Assembly (NCBI RefSeq): GCF_002797685.1
Contig: NZ_PGFH01000001.1
Location: forward strand, 1,550,001 to 1,614,000
From: Salinibacterium amurskyense
GTDB lineage: Bacteria > Actinomycetota > Actinomycetes > Actinomycetales > Microbacteriaceae
Length of the DNA stretch: 64,000 bases
Direction: 5' to 3'
In this document: in pieces, positions 27,066 through 38,967 of the stretch
Position numbering within the stretch: position 1 is the stretch's first letter
Layout: each line of letters starts with the position of its first letter
The notes under the pieces: model-generated
What the model saw: only the letters and a program-made list of their open reading frames with translations
Databases searched by the model: none
Told to the model about the DNA's origin: nothing
Program-made: the position numbers and the translations under genes

Positions 27066-27115
27066 CACCACCATCAGGGCCCTTGGGCCGCAGTATTTAG
27101 TTCCCCGGGGATCCC

Positions 27116-29770
<2,655 letters not shown>

Positions 29771-29773
29771 TTG

Positions 29774-30235
29774 ATGCGTTCCGGTACCCGGATCGGCGTT
29801 GACGTCGGCAAGGTGCGAGTGGGAGTTGCTCGAAGCGACCCTCATGGGATGCTGGCGACCCCGGTAGAAACAGTGCAGCGTGCCAAGGCGAGCGTGAAGC
29901 GTGTGCTCAAGTCAGCCGTGGAGTACGACGCTGTGGAGATCGTAGTGGGCCTTCCCATCGCGCTCTCGGGGCGCGACACCGCATCCACGGGGGATGCGCG
30001 GGCGTTTGCGCAGCAGTTGGCAGACCGCTCTGAATTGCCCGTGCGCTTGGTAGACGAGCGGATGACCACGATGTCGGCACAGACGGCACTGCGCGCATCC
30101 GGTCGCACGACAAAGAACTCACGGTCGGTCGTCGATCAGGTTGCCGCCGTTATAATTTTGCAACATGCCCTCGACTTCGAGCGTTCGGCGGATCGACCGC
30201 CGGGAGAGCTCGTAGAACCGACGCAAGGATCATAA
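29774..30235 (+). CDS. ruvX: Putative pre-16S rRNA nuclease RuvX (YqgF)
   Basis: 153-residue RNase H-fold protein of the YqgF family, linked to 16S rRNA 5' end processing and in mycobacteria also to Holliday-junction resolution. Motifs: RIGVDVGKVRVGVARSD at the N-terminus with the first acidic residue, VEIVVGLPIALSGRD, VRLVDERMTT and VDQVAAVIILQHAL. ATG 29774 is 3 bp after the alaS stop; TTG at 29771 is possible. It lies between alaS and mltG, a common actinobacterial order. Confidence 0.93.
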   Translation: MRSGTRIGVDVGKVRVGVARSDPHGMLATPVETVQRAKASVKRVLKSAVEYDAVEIVVGLPIALSGRDTASTGDARAFAQQLADRSELPVRLVDERMTTMSAQTALRASGRTTKNSRSVVDQVAAVIILQHALDFERSADRPPGELVEPTQGS

Positions 30236-30238
30236 ATC

Positions 30239-31735
30239 ATGGCCGATGAACCGAGCTGGGACGACATCTTCAGCGATCAACCCGGTGCGGGTGCGCCGAA
30301 ATCGGCTCGCGAAGCTGCCGCCCATGGCACTGAGCGTTCACCTGAAGAATCCGCAGCCGCTGCGAGTTCAGAGTCGGCGACTCCGGACTCTGCGACGAAT
30401 GCGGGCGCGACCCCTGCAACTTCCAGCAACGGCCAGCCGATGACGCGGCGCGAAGCCCGCGCTGCTCAAGAAGCTCGCGAGGCTCAGCAGAGCCAGACGT
30501 CACAGTTGCCGGCGGTAACGCAAGCCGCACGGGAAGCTGAAGCGCTCGTCACTTTTGAAGAGCTGACGGCGGGCACGGCGCCTGCAGGCGGCGGCGATCA
30601 CACGGCTGCGCCGCCGGCGTCCGTTGGCGATGGCGGTCGTCAGGATCCTCCGCGAAAAAAGCGTCGACTCGGCCTGATCATCGGCTTGCCCCTGCTCATC
30701 ATTGCGCTACTCGGCGCTGGTGTTGCGGCGTACGGCTGGGTCAACTACGAAGACAAGATCCGCGAAATCATGGGCTGGGAACTCGCCAACGACTTCGAGG
30801 GTTCGGGCAATGGAGAAGAAGTCATCGTTACGGTGAACTCCGGCGACATTGGCTCTGACATAGCACGCAGCCTTAACGTCGCGGGCGTCACCATGACGTT
30901 CGACGCCTTCTACGACCTCCTGCTTGAGCAGGAGAGTGATCCCGCGTTCTTCCCTGGCAACTACGCGTTGCAGAAGGAGATGAGCGCACAATCAGCACTC
31001 GACGCGTTGCTTGATCCAGAGAACAAGGTGACAGACCGGCTGCTGATTACCGAGGGCACCACGCTGCCGAACGCGCTTGAGATCATCTCTGAGACGACGG
31101 GGATTCCGTTGGCTGAGGTGCAAGCAGCTGCCGAAGATCTCGAGCACTTCGGCCTGCCCGCCGAAGCGATCAGCCTCGAAGGTTACCTCTTCCCGGCAAC
31201 CTACGAACTTGACGGCGGTCAAGACCCGTATGCCGTGCTCGATCTGATGGTCAACACGATGTACGAGAAGTTGGATGCCGCCGGGGTGGCGGTTGAGGAT
31301 CGCTACCGCATCCTTACGATGGCGGCGCTCGTGCAACGTGAGGCAGGCCCGAACACCGACGACTTCTACAAGATTTCGCGGGTGTTCTATAACCGTCTCG
31401 ATCAGGACATGCTCCTACAGTCGGATGCGACCGTCGCCTACGGAACAGGCAATCTGCACACGGTATGGACGACCGATGCCGAACGCGCCGACGCCAGCAA
31501 CCCCTACAACACGTACGCAAACCCCGGACTCCCCGTCGGACCGATTGGCCTCCCGGGCGAACTTGCGATCGATGCCGCTATCAACCCCGCCGCGGGCGAT
31601 TGGCTGTTCTTCGTGCCGATCAACCTCGCCACGGGCGAAACCGTGTTTACAACGAATGTTGACGACCACGAGGCTGCAGCTCAACGTCTGCGCGACTGGT
31701 GTGCCGAGAGCGACGAAAATGGAAGCTATTGCTAG
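30239..31735 (+). CDS. mltG: Endolytic murein transglycosylase MltG
   Basis: Cuts nascent glycan strands in the periplasm-like zone, setting strand length. 498 residues with an unusually long cytosolic N-terminal tail (1-143) that is Ala/Ser/Glu-rich and apparently disordered, one transmembrane helix (144-166), a LysM-like region and the YceG domain. The catalytic Glu is E368 in AALVQREAG, followed by FYKISRVFYNRL and LQSDATVAYGTG, then the typical SNPYNTYANPGLPVGPI block. The start lies 3 bp after ruvX, with AAGGATC upstream. It overlaps aroE slightly. Confidence 0.93.
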   Translation: MADEPSWDDIFSDQPGAGAPKSAREAAAHGTERSPEESAAAASSESATPDSATNAGATPATSSNGQPMTRREARAAQEAREAQQSQTSQLPAVTQAAREAEALVTFEELTAGTAPAGGGDHTAAPPASVGDGGRQDPPRKKRRLGLIIGLPLLIIALLGAGVAAYGWVNYEDKIREIMGWELANDFEGSGNGEEVIVTVNSGDIGSDIARSLNVAGVTMTFDAFYDLLLEQESDPAFFPGNYALQKEMSAQSALDALLDPENKVTDRLLITEGTTLPNALEIISETTGIPLAEVQAAAEDLEHFGLPAEAISLEGYLFPATYELDGGQDPYAVLDLMVNTMYEKLDAAGVAVEDRYRILTMAALVQREAGPNTDDFYKISRVFYNRLDQDMLLQSDATVAYGTGNLHTVWTTDAERADASNPYNTYANPGLPVGPIGLPGELAIDAAINPAAGDWLFFVPINLATGETVFTTNVDDHEAAAQRLRDWCAESDENGSYC

Positions 31736-32613
31736 ACAGTTCTGAACAGGCCGAGACCTCATCCGCGCGTTCGCGGCTCGCTGTGTTGGGATCGCCCATC
31801 ACTCATTCGCTGAGCCCCGTCATCCACCGTGCCGCGTATGCCACGCTCGGTTTTGACTGGGAATACGATGCCGTTGAGCTGTCGGGGGAGTCGTTGCCCG
31901 CTTTCATGGCCGCGCTCGACGGCCGCTGGCGTGGTCTTTCTCTCACGATGCCTCTCAAAAGGGATGTCGTGCCCTTGCTCGATTGGGCAGATCCGCTGGT
32001 CGAGCTCGTAGGCGGCGCCAATACCGTCGTCATAACCGATGAAGGCCTTCGCGGCTACAACACGGATGTTGAAGGCGCGATGCGCAGCTTTCTCGACGCC
32101 GGCCTCTCCGCCCTCGACAGCGTCTGGATTCTCGGCGCAGGCGCTACCGCTGCCTCACTTCTCGTCGCCGCGACTCGGATGGGTGCGACAACGGTAACGA
32201 TCTTTGCGCGCACGCCTCAGAAGGCCGCCCCGCTGCAGCAGCTGGGTGAATCCCTCGGGGCGACAGTGGTGCTGCGGCAGTGGGCGGAAGCGGCGAAAGA
32301 AGCCGAAGCTCCTACGATCATCATCACGACGGTTCCCGGCGGTGCGATGGATCTGAGTTTTTCAGAGAGCATCCGCACAACCGCGGCGCTGTTTGACGTG
32401 GCCTACGACCCGTGGCCGAGCGCGGTTGCACAAAGCTGGTTCGATGTTGACGGTACCGTGATCTCTGGCCACGATTTGCTGATCAACCAGGCGATCGCCC
32501 AGGTGCGTATCTTTGCGGCGGGCACAGCCGATGTTCCGCTGGATCGAGAAGCGGATGCTATCGATGCCATGCGCGCCGCAATCGAAGCACCTCACGGCCA
32601 CGATCACTCGTAG
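31729..32613 (+). CDS. aroE: Shikimate dehydrogenase
   Basis: Reduces 3-dehydroshikimate to shikimate with NADPH. 294 residues from TTG 31729, chosen because ATGGAAG stands just upstream and it overlaps the mltG stop; GTG 31699 would add ten unconserved residues. Substrate motifs SPITHSLSPVIHRAAY and LTMPLKRD (with the catalytic Lys) and GANTVV are present, then GYNTDVEG and the nucleotide-binding ILGAGATAASLL. C-terminal SGHDLLINQAIAQVRIFAG matches the family. First gene of the aro cluster. Confidence 0.9.
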   Translation: MLDSSEQAETSSARSRLAVLGSPITHSLSPVIHRAAYATLGFDWEYDAVELSGESLPAFMAALDGRWRGLSLTMPLKRDVVPLLDWADPLVELVGGANTVVITDEGLRGYNTDVEGAMRSFLDAGLSALDSVWILGAGATAASLLVAATRMGATTVTIFARTPQKAAPLQQLGESLGATVVLRQWAEAAKEAEAPTIIITTVPGGAMDLSFSESIRTTAALFDVAYDPWPSAVAQSWFDVDGTVISGHDLLINQAIAQVRIFAAGTADVPLDREADAIDAMRAAIEAPHGHDHS

Positions 32614-32656
32614 TCACGCGCACAAGCCGCCTCCGCTGATGTGGGAGGATTGAAGA

Positions 32657-33862
32657 ATGCTTCGATGGTTAACGGCCGGGGAATCGCACGGCCCCGAATT
32701 GGTTGCAATTCTTGAGGGGATGCCTGCGGGCGTTCCCATCTCTCCTGAACAAATTCAGGCGGATTTGGTGCGTCGCACGCTCGGCTACGGCCGCGGTGCC
32801 CGCATGAAGTTCGAGCAGGACGAGCTCACTCTCAGCGGCGGTATTCGCTTCGGACTCACGATGGGCAGCCCCGTCGCTCTGCGCATCGGCAATACCGAAT
32901 GGCCGCGCTGGGTCGACGTCATGAGCCCTGTCCCGGTTGATCCGGAGACGCTGCCGAAGGGACGTGGCGCCGCGTTGACGCGCCCCCGTCCCGGTCATGC
33001 GGATCTCGTCGGCATGCAGAAATATGACTTTGCCGAGTCTCGTAATGTTCTCGAACGCGCTAGTGCGCGCGAGACCGCTGCGCGAGTCGCACTTGGTGCT
33101 GTCGCCCGCGCGTTCCTCGAAGGGCTTGGTATCCGTCTGGTGAGCCACACGCTCTCCATCGGCACCGTGCGTTCGCCCGAGAGTAGTGCCCTGCCAGCGC
33201 CCGACGACGTGGCTACGCTGGATGCTGATCCGCTGCGGTGTTTCGACCCTGAAACTTCCAAGCGCATGGTCGCAGAAGTCGATCTTGCTCACGAAGATGG
33301 CGACACTCTCGGCGGCGTCGTTGAGGTGCTTGCCTACGGTCTTCCTCCCGGGTTGGGCTCGTACACCCACTGGGATCGTCGTCTCGATGCTCAGCTTTCG
33401 GCGGCCCTCATGGGCATTCAAGCGATCAAGGGTGTCGAGGTCGGTGACGGCTTTGAGACCGCCGCACGCCGCGGTTCCGTGGCGCACGACGAACTCGTTC
33501 GCGACGATGACGGCATCTCTCGACTGAGCGACCGTGCTGGCGGTATCGAAGGTGGCATGACCACCGGTACCGTTCTGCGGGTTCGTGCGGCGATGAAGCC
33601 AATCTCTACGGTTCCGCGCGCTCTTCGCACCGTCGACGTTGCGACTGGAGAAGCAGCGGTTGCTCACCACCAGCGCTCCGACGTGTGTGCGGTTCCCGCC
33701 TCCGGTGTTGTGGCTGAAGCCATGGTCGCGCTGACGCTCGCCAACTCAGTTCTTGAGAAGTTCGGTGGCGACTCTCTCGGCGAGACCAAACGTAATCTTG
33801 ACGCGTACGTCGCGGCCATCCCGGACTCGCTCAGCACCACTCAGGCGTCCCGTGCTGAATGA
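32657..33862 (+). CDS. aroC: Chorismate synthase
   Basis: Converts EPSP to chorismate with reduced FMN. 401 residues. Family signatures [51 protein letters not shown] and [21 protein letters not shown] are all visible, as are the [12 protein letters not shown] and [15 protein letters not shown] stretches. Start ATG 32657 follows GGGAGGATT. The stop overlaps aroK by 11 bp. Confidence 0.97.
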   Translation: MLRWLTAGESHGPELVAILEGMPAGVPISPEQIQADLVRRTLGYGRGARMKFEQDELTLSGGIRFGLTMGSPVALRIGNTEWPRWVDVMSPVPVDPETLPKGRGAALTRPRPGHADLVGMQKYDFAESRNVLERASARETAARVALGAVARAFLEGLGIRLVSHTLSIGTVRSPESSALPAPDDVATLDADPLRCFDPETSKRMVAEVDLAHEDGDTLGGVVEVLAYGLPPGLGSYTHWDRRLDAQLSAALMGIQAIKGVEVGDGFETAARRGSVAHDELVRDDDGISRLSDRAGGIEGGMTTGTVLRVRAAMKPISTVPRALRTVDVATGEAAVAHHQRSDVCAVPASGVVAEAMVALTLANSVLEKFGGDSLGETKRNLDAYVAAIPDSLSTTQASRAE

Positions 33863-34361
33863 CGGTGGCGCCCTCGTGGTGATCATTGGCGCACCAGGAT
33901 CAGGTAAAACCAAGGCCGGCAAAAAGCTTGCCAAGATCTTGGATGCTCCGCTCATCGACACCGACAAGGTTGTAGTGGCCTCGCACGGCCCGATCCCGGA
34001 ACTTTTCGCTGAGTTTGGGGAAGAGTATTTCCGTGAACGGGAACGCGAAGCGGTTGCGAATGCTTTGCTTGAACCCGCTGTTGTGACGCTGGGCGGGGGA
34101 GCGGTGCTCAATCTTGAGACCCGCGCCGACCTTGCATCGCATCGCGTAGTTCAACTAACGATGTCCAAGGCAGCCGCTCGACTGCGCATCGCCGGCACGA
34201 AGCGTCCCCTCGCGAAGAACGCGGACGAATGGGAAAAGCTTGTCGAAGCGCGACGCCCGATTTACGACGAACTTTCGTCGCTCACGATCGACACCTCACT
34301 GAAGCCAATGGAGAAAGTCGCGCGCGAAATCGCCGACTGGTTGGGAACCCAACAGCAATGA
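33852..34361 (+). CDS. aroK: Shikimate kinase
   Basis: Phosphorylates shikimate with ATP. 169 residues from GTG 33852, 11 bp inside the end of aroC. The P-loop [14 protein letters not shown] lies at residues 13-26. The shikimate-site DTD motif (LIDTDKVV) follows, then the Arg of [15 protein letters not shown] and the lid RxxRPLAKN. The frame is open upstream inside aroC, but the family starts just before the P-loop. The stop overlaps the aroB ATG. Confidence 0.93.
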   Translation: MLNDGGALVVIIGAPGSGKTKAGKKLAKILDAPLIDTDKVVVASHGPIPELFAEFGEEYFREREREAVANALLEPAVVTLGGGAVLNLETRADLASHRVVQLTMSKAAARLRIAGTKRPLAKNADEWEKLVEARRPIYDELSSLTIDTSLKPMEKVAREIADWLGTQQQ

Positions 34362-35434
34362 CTGAAACCACGATCATCCCGGTCGCCGGCGTGAATCCCT
34401 ACGACGTTCTCATCGGTCGTGGCCTGTTGCCGCAGCTTTCGGAACAGCTCGGTCCGCGAGTAGCGAAGGTGCTCATCATTCACCCGCCGACGCTCGGTGC
34501 GCGCGCGAATGCACTGCGCGAGTCGCTCTCGGAGAAATACGAAGTTCTTCTGGCCGAGATTCCGGACGCCGAAGACGCCAAGCGCGTCGAAGTGGCCGCG
34601 TTTTGCTGGCAGATCATGGGCCAAACCGACTTCACTCGCACGGATGCCGTCATCGGTTTCGGAGGCGGAGCAGCGACCGATCTGGCCGGTTTCGTAGCCG
34701 CGACCTGGCTGCGAGGCGTGAAGCTCATTCAGTGCCCGACGAGCGTCGCAGGCATGGTTGACGCCGCCGTCGGTGGCAAGACAGGAATCAACACCGCTGA
34801 GGGCAAGAACCTCGTGGGTGCGTTCTATGCGCCAAGCGCAGTCGTCGCCGATCTCGATGTGCTCGAAGATCTCCCGCGCAACGAGATCTTGGCGGGGTTC
34901 GCCGAGATCGTTAAGTGCGGTTTCATCGGTGAGCCCGAGATTCTCGATCTGATCGAGGCTGATGTGGATGCTGTCACCGATCCTCACTCGGATTCCTTCC
35001 GTCGCGTCGTAGAGCTCTCGATCGGCCTCAAGGCTCGCGTCGTTGGAGAAGACTTCACAGAGACCGGTCTGCGCGAGACGCTCAACTACGGCCACACGCT
35101 GGGCCACGCCATCGAACATGCCGAGCGTTACCGCTGGCGCCACGGCGCTGCGGTTTCGGTGGGAATGGTCTTTGCCGCAGAACTCGCGCACCTCGCTGGC
35201 TCGCTGAGCTCGGAGGTCGTTGACCGCCATCGCAGCATCCTGCAATCTCTGAGTCTTCCCATCGACTACCCGCTCGGCCGATGGAACACGCTTCTCGCCA
35301 CCATGCAGCGGGACAAGAAGGCCCGTGCTGGAATGATCCGCTTCGTGGTCCTCGACGCTGTGGGTCGCACCTCGATGCTCAATGGTCCTGACGAAGCAAT
35401 GTTGTACTCTGCGTACCAAGAAGTCGGGGTCTAG
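34358..35434 (+). CDS. aroB: 3-Dehydroquinate synthase
   Basis: Cyclises DAHP to 3-dehydroquinate using NAD and a metal. 358 residues from ATG 34358, which overlaps the aroK stop (ATGA). Visible: VIGFGGGAATDLAGFVAATWLRG, CPTSVAGMVDAAVGGKTGIN, KNLVGAFYAP, GFAEIVKCGFI and the metal-binding ETLNYGHTLGHAIEH. A longer upstream in-frame extension is inside aroK and not conserved. Confidence 0.96.
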   Translation: MTETTIIPVAGVNPYDVLIGRGLLPQLSEQLGPRVAKVLIIHPPTLGARANALRESLSEKYEVLLAEIPDAEDAKRVEVAAFCWQIMGQTDFTRTDAVIGFGGGAATDLAGFVAATWLRGVKLIQCPTSVAGMVDAAVGGKTGINTAEGKNLVGAFYAPSAVVADLDVLEDLPRNEILAGFAEIVKCGFIGEPEILDLIEADVDAVTDPHSDSFRRVVELSIGLKARVVGEDFTETGLRETLNYGHTLGHAIEHAERYRWRHGAAVSVGMVFAAELAHLAGSLSSEVVDRHRSILQSLSLPIDYPLGRWNTLLATMQRDKKARAGMIRFVVLDAVGRTSMLNGPDEAMLYSAYQEVGV

Positions 35435-35448
35435 CGGGCCTGCCTCGC

Positions 35449-35454
35449 TAGAGT
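35449..35454 (+). promoter_or_regulatory. -10 element of leaderless aroQ promoter
   Basis: TAGAGT, six bases GGAGCG, then GTG 35461. It may give aroQ a promoter separate from aroECKB. Confidence 0.5.
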
Positions 35455-35460
35455 GGAGCG

Positions 35461-35916
35461 GTGACTACAGTATTCGTGCTTAACGGGCCCAACCTCGGTC
35501 GGCTCGGCAGCAGAGAACCCGATGTGTACGGCGGGGGAACGCTCGTCGATCTTCAGGCTCAGCTTGAATCCCACGCCCAGACACTGCCCAACGCGGCATC
35601 CATCACTCTCGATTTTCGCCAGACGGACAGCGAAACCGAACTGATTTCGTGGCTGCACGAAGCGGTGGATGCTGGCGCGCCGGTCATCATGAACCCGGCT
35701 GCTTTCACGCACTATTCCTACGCGCTCCGGGATGCCGCAGCTCAGGTCTCCAGCGCCGGATTGCCCCTGATCGAAGTTCACATCACGAACCCGCACACGA
35801 GAGAAGAGTTCCGCCACACGAGCGTGATCTCGGGTGTGGCGACTGGCGTTATCGCGGGCTTCGGCTTTGAGTCCTATATTCTGGGCCTCGACGCGGTTGC
35901 ACGACGACTCAGTTAG
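35461..35916 (+). CDS. aroQ: Type II 3-dehydroquinate dehydratase
   Basis: Dehydrates 3-dehydroquinate to 3-dehydroshikimate. 151 residues. Family blocks [18 protein letters not shown] (with the flexible lid Arg and Tyr), [32 protein letters not shown] and the [18 protein letters not shown] motif with catalytic His. It completes the run aroE, C, K, B, Q, which lacks only DAHP synthase and EPSP synthase for the full pathway. Confidence 0.96.
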   Translation: MTTVFVLNGPNLGRLGSREPDVYGGGTLVDLQAQLESHAQTLPNAASITLDFRQTDSETELISWLHEAVDAGAPVIMNPAAFTHYSYALRDAAAQVSSAGLPLIEVHITNPHTREEFRHTSVISGVATGVIAGFGFESYILGLDAVARRLS

Positions 35917-35919
35917 ACT
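35914..35919 (+). promoter_or_regulatory. -10 element upstream of efp
   Basis: TAGACT spans the aroQ stop. It would give efp-nusB a leader of about 60 nt that ends in AAACGGA as SD. Confidence 0.4.
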
Positions 35920-35987
35920 CGAACGTTGGTTTTTTCACTTCGGTGTCTCAATCGCGCTTTTGCTCGTTAACAGAAACGGATTTACGA

Positions 35988-36551
35988 ATGGCCTCTACCG
36001 CTGACATCAAGAACGGCGTCGTTCTCAACATGGACGGTGGACTGTGGTCCGTTATCGAGTTCCAGCACGTCAAGCCGGGTAAGGGCGGAGCTTTCGTCCG
36101 GACCAAGGTGAAGAACGTGCGTACGGGCAAGATCGTAGACCGCACCTTCAACGCTGGCGCGAAGATTGAGACTGAGACCGTCGACCGGTCCGACTTTCAG
36201 TACCTCTACAAGGACGGCGAAAACTTCGTGTTCATGAACACGAGTGACTACGACCAAATCACGTTGAGCGAAGCCGCCGTGGGCGATGCCGCGAACTTCA
36301 TGCTGGAGAACCAGAACGTCACGATCGCCCTGCACAACATGGAGCCGCTCTACGTAGAGCTTCCGGCATCCGTTGTTCTGGAGATCACCTACACCGAGCC
36401 TGGCCTGCAAGGCGACCGTTCGACCGGTGGCAGCAAGCCGGCAACCGTGGAGACTGGCTACCAGATTCAGGTACCGCTGTTCGTTGAACAGGGCACCAAG
36501 GTCAAGGTCGACACCCGCGATGGCGGCTACCTCGGTCGCGTGAACGACTAA
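35988..36551 (+). CDS. efp: Elongation factor P
   Basis: Relieves ribosomes stalled at consecutive prolines. 187 residues from ATG 35988 with AAACGGA upstream; homology starts here ([17 protein letters not shown]). Three OB-type domains are present. The tip of domain I reads [12 protein letters not shown], with Lys32 as the functional residue. Actinobacterial EF-P generally works with an unmodified Lys in a PGKGP loop; here the second Pro is Gly. The C-terminus has [20 protein letters not shown] and [13 protein letters not shown]. nusB follows without a gap. Confidence 0.96.
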   Translation: MASTADIKNGVVLNMDGGLWSVIEFQHVKPGKGGAFVRTKVKNVRTGKIVDRTFNAGAKIETETVDRSDFQYLYKDGENFVFMNTSDYDQITLSEAAVGDAANFMLENQNVTIALHNMEPLYVELPASVVLEITYTEPGLQGDRSTGGSKPATVETGYQIQVPLFVEQGTKVKVDTRDGGYLGRVND

Positions 36552-36965
36552 ATGGGAGCTCGCACCAAGGCGCGTAAGCGCGCGCTTGACGTTATGTACG
36601 GCGCAGACGTTCGCGGCGAGAGCATCAATGCTGCTCTTGCTGCCGAATCGACGCGTGCAATGGGTGAACCCGCTCGGGCCACCGCCTGGGCTTACGCGCA
36701 GGACATTGTCGTGGGCATCACCGAGCACGGCGAAGAAATCGATGAACTCATCGAAACGTATTCGCAGGGCTGGCCGTTGAACCGTATGCCGGCAGTCGAC
36801 CGTGCGCTGCTGCGCATCGGCCTCTGGGAGATCATGTTCAACGATGAGGTTCCTGCGGGAGTCGCCATTTCCGAAGCTGTCGAATCGGCCAAGGTTCATT
36901 CGACAGAAGATTCAGCTGGCTTTATCAATGGATTGCTTGGTCGCATCGCGGCCAGCTTCGAATAG
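36552..36965 (+). CDS. nusB: Transcription antitermination protein NusB
   Basis: Binds boxA RNA with NusE (S10) for rRNA antitermination. 137 residues: TKARKRALDVMYGADVRG at the N-terminus, [39 protein letters not shown] in the core, and DSAGFINGLLGRIA at the end. The ATG directly follows the efp stop (TAAATG), so the two are co-translated. A 91-bp gap with a strong inverted repeat separates it from the ABC cassette. Confidence 0.95.
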   Translation: MGARTKARKRALDVMYGADVRGESINAALAAESTRAMGEPARATAWAYAQDIVVGITEHGEEIDELIETYSQGWPLNRMPAVDRALLRIGLWEIMFNDEVPAGVAISEAVESAKVHSTEDSAGFINGLLGRIAASFE

Positions 36966-36975
36966 CCATTCTTAT

Positions 36976-37013
36976 GTGACGTAGCGTTACGCGATTGCGT
37001 GACGCTACGTTAC
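36976..37013 (+). repeat. 38-bp near-perfect inverted repeat (17-bp arms, GATT loop)
   Basis: Arm 1 GTGACGTAGCGTTACGC (36976-36992), loop GATT, arm 2 GCGTGACGCTACGTTAC (36997-37013). The two mismatches become G-U pairs in RNA. No T-run follows. It can be the efp-nusB transcription terminator or an operator for the ABC cassette, whose start lies 44 bp downstream. Confidence 0.75.
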
Positions 37014-37039
37014 GGCCTCGGTAGCCATCGTGTGACCCG

Positions 37040-37051
37040 GGTCTTAGCGTT
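37040..37051 (+). promoter_or_regulatory. Leaderless promoter box of the ABC cassette
   Basis: GGTCTTAGCGTT with -10 TAGCGT (37045-37050), 6 nt before ATG 37057. Identical 12-mer to the pdxS box at 10219-10230. Confidence 0.55.
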
Positions 37052-37056
37052 CAGGG

Positions 37057-37878
37057 ATGAGTTCTTCTTCCCTCCGCGACAGCATCGCTTCTGATGCCCT
37101 CTCGGTCAGCATCCGCGGGCTCGCTCGTAGTTTCGGCGAGCGCCGGGTGCTCAACGATGTCTCGCTTGAGATTGCGCAAGGCGAGATCGTCGCGCTCATT
37201 GGTCCCTCTGGCTGCGGCAAGTCGACCCTATTGCGGCACATCGGGGGCTTGGATACCCCAACCGCGGGTTCCATCACCATCGGCGACGCTCCTGTTACGG
37301 GGCTCGATGCGCGGTCAGCGATCGCGTTTCAGGAGCCTCGGTTGCTTCCATGGCGTTCGCTCACTCGCAATGTTGAGGTCGGGTTGCCGCGTACTCGTCG
37401 TGCAGCGAGTGACCGCGAGCGCGTGTCGCATCTTCTCGAATTGGTCAAGCTCTCGGAGTCGGCGCACTTGCGGCCTCGAGAGATCTCGGGCGGCATGGCT
37501 CAGCGTGTCTCCCTCGCGCGCGCTCTGGCGCGCCAGCCAGGGGTGCTTCTGCTTGATGAGCCCTTCGGGGCCTTGGATGCGCTGACCCGGCTTGCGATGC
37601 AGGATCTGCTTCTGGAACTCCACGCCGCAGAGCCCGCGACCATTGTGATCGTCACGCACGATGTCGATGAGGCGCTCTACCTCGCCGACCGCGTCGTTCT
37701 CTTGGGTTCGAGCCCCGCCGATTCCGCGGATGCAGTCTCTAGCGTGCGCGCGACCGTGACGGTCCCGGGGCATCGCCCCCGTGACCGGGGCAGCGCAGAC
37801 CTTGCTGTATTGCGAGCCGAGCTGCTTGAGGGTCTCGGCGTCGCCACCCACCACCTCCCGGTGACGAGTAGCAGTTAG
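37057..37878 (+). CDS. ABC transporter ATP-binding protein (SsuB/TauB-like)
   Basis: 273-residue importer ATPase. Walker A GPSGCGKST, Q-loop FQEPRLLPWRSL, signature ISGGMAQRVSLARAL, Walker B LLLDEPFGALD and switch VTHDVDEALYLAD are all intact. The form EPRLLPW is typical of the nitrate/sulfonate/taurine/thiamine-precursor group. First gene of a three-gene importer unit. It appears inserted between nusB and pyrR and has its own promoter. Confidence 0.92.
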   Translation: MSSSSLRDSIASDALSVSIRGLARSFGERRVLNDVSLEIAQGEIVALIGPSGCGKSTLLRHIGGLDTPTAGSITIGDAPVTGLDARSAIAFQEPRLLPWRSLTRNVEVGLPRTRRAASDRERVSHLLELVKLSESAHLRPREISGGMAQRVSLARALARQPGVLLLDEPFGALDALTRLAMQDLLLELHAAEPATIVIVTHDVDEALYLADRVVLLGSSPADSADAVSSVRATVTVPGHRPRDRGSADLAVLRAELLEGLGVATHHLPVTSSS

Positions 37879-37926
37879 CTCCGTCGCCCGTTTTCACTGT
37901 TCTCCCCACACCCCCTAAAGGAAATT

Positions 37927-38967
37927 ATGTCTCGCCGTTCTCTCTCATCACTTCTCACCGCGGGCGCTGTAGCGCTCACCCTCGGACTCTCCGGTTGCGT
38001 AGCGGGCGAAGGCTCAGGCCTCGCTCCCGAAGCCACGGATAACGAGGGTGGCTGGAGCAGCGATACCCTTGCGGTCGACTTTGCGACCTACAACCCGCTC
38101 AGCTTGATCATTAAGGAAGAAGGGTGGCTGGAATCGACGCTCGGCGATGACGTTGAAGTGACATGGCTTCAGTCATCCGGTTCTGCCGCAGCAAACGACG
38201 CCTTGCGGGCGGGTGCTCTGGATGTCGGGTCTACCGCCGGTTCTGCCGCGTTGCTCGCGAGGGCCAACGGTTCGCCCATCAAAACCGTAGATGTGTACTC
38301 GCAGCCCAATTGGTCTGCCATCGTTGTCGCCGCAGACTCACCCATCCAGTCTGCCGAAGATCTCCGCGGCAAAAATATCGGTGCGAATGCGGGTACTGAC
38401 CCTTACTTCTTCCTGCTTCAGACGCTTGCCGAGTTCGACATCGGGCTTGATGAAGTCACGATCACTCAGTTGCAGCACGCGGACGGTAAGACGGCATTGG
38501 AGTCGGGCGCCGTGGATGCGTGGGCTGGCCTTGATCCGCTCATGAGCGCATCCGTCGTGAATGCGGGTTCGCGCATCGTGTACGACAACCCCGACTTCAA
38601 TAGCTATGGCTTCCTCAACGCCACGGAGAGCTTCCTGGAGAAGTCTCCCGATCTGGCCCAGGTAGTCGTCGACGCGTATGAGAAGGCGCGTCAGTGGGCT
38701 GCGGAGAACCCGGATGACGCTGCGGCGATCTTTGCGGATGTCGCCGGTATCGATCTCCCCATTGCGAACTCGGTTCTGCTGGAGCGCACGAACCTCGCTA
38801 TCGACCCCGCCCCGGGGCAGAAGCAGCTTGACGTCCTCGGCGTGATTGGTCCGATCTTCGTTGACTCGGGAGCGGTTGCCGAGCAATCGCAGATCGACGA
38901 TGCTCTCGCGACGCTGTTCGAAACGACGTATGTCGACAGTGCGGACCCGAGCCGTGTCGCTGAGTAG
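37927..38967 (+). CDS. ABC transporter substrate-binding lipoprotein (SsuA/NMT1-like)
   Basis: 346 residues with a lipoprotein signal (helix then lipobox LSGC; Cys about residue 23). The mature protein resembles aliphatic-sulfonate-binding proteins: YNPLSLIIKEEGWL, GALDVGSTAGSAALLARANG, SPIQSAEDLRGKNIGANAGT and SGAVDAWAGLDPLMSA align by eye with SsuA. Sulfonate, taurine or a thiamine-pyrimidine precursor are all possible ligands. AAAGGA lies 5 nt before the ATG. Confidence 0.85.
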   Translation: MSRRSLSSLLTAGAVALTLGLSGCVAGEGSGLAPEATDNEGGWSSDTLAVDFATYNPLSLIIKEEGWLESTLGDDVEVTWLQSSGSAAANDALRAGALDVGSTAGSAALLARANGSPIKTVDVYSQPNWSAIVVAADSPIQSAEDLRGKNIGANAGTDPYFFLLQTLAEFDIGLDEVTITQLQHADGKTALESGAVDAWAGLDPLMSASVVNAGSRIVYDNPDFNSYGFLNATESFLEKSPDLAQVVVDAYEKARQWAAENPDDAAAIFADVAGIDLPIANSVLLERTNLAIDPAPGQKQLDVLGVIGPIFVDSGAVAEQSQIDDALATLFETTYVDSADPSRVAE

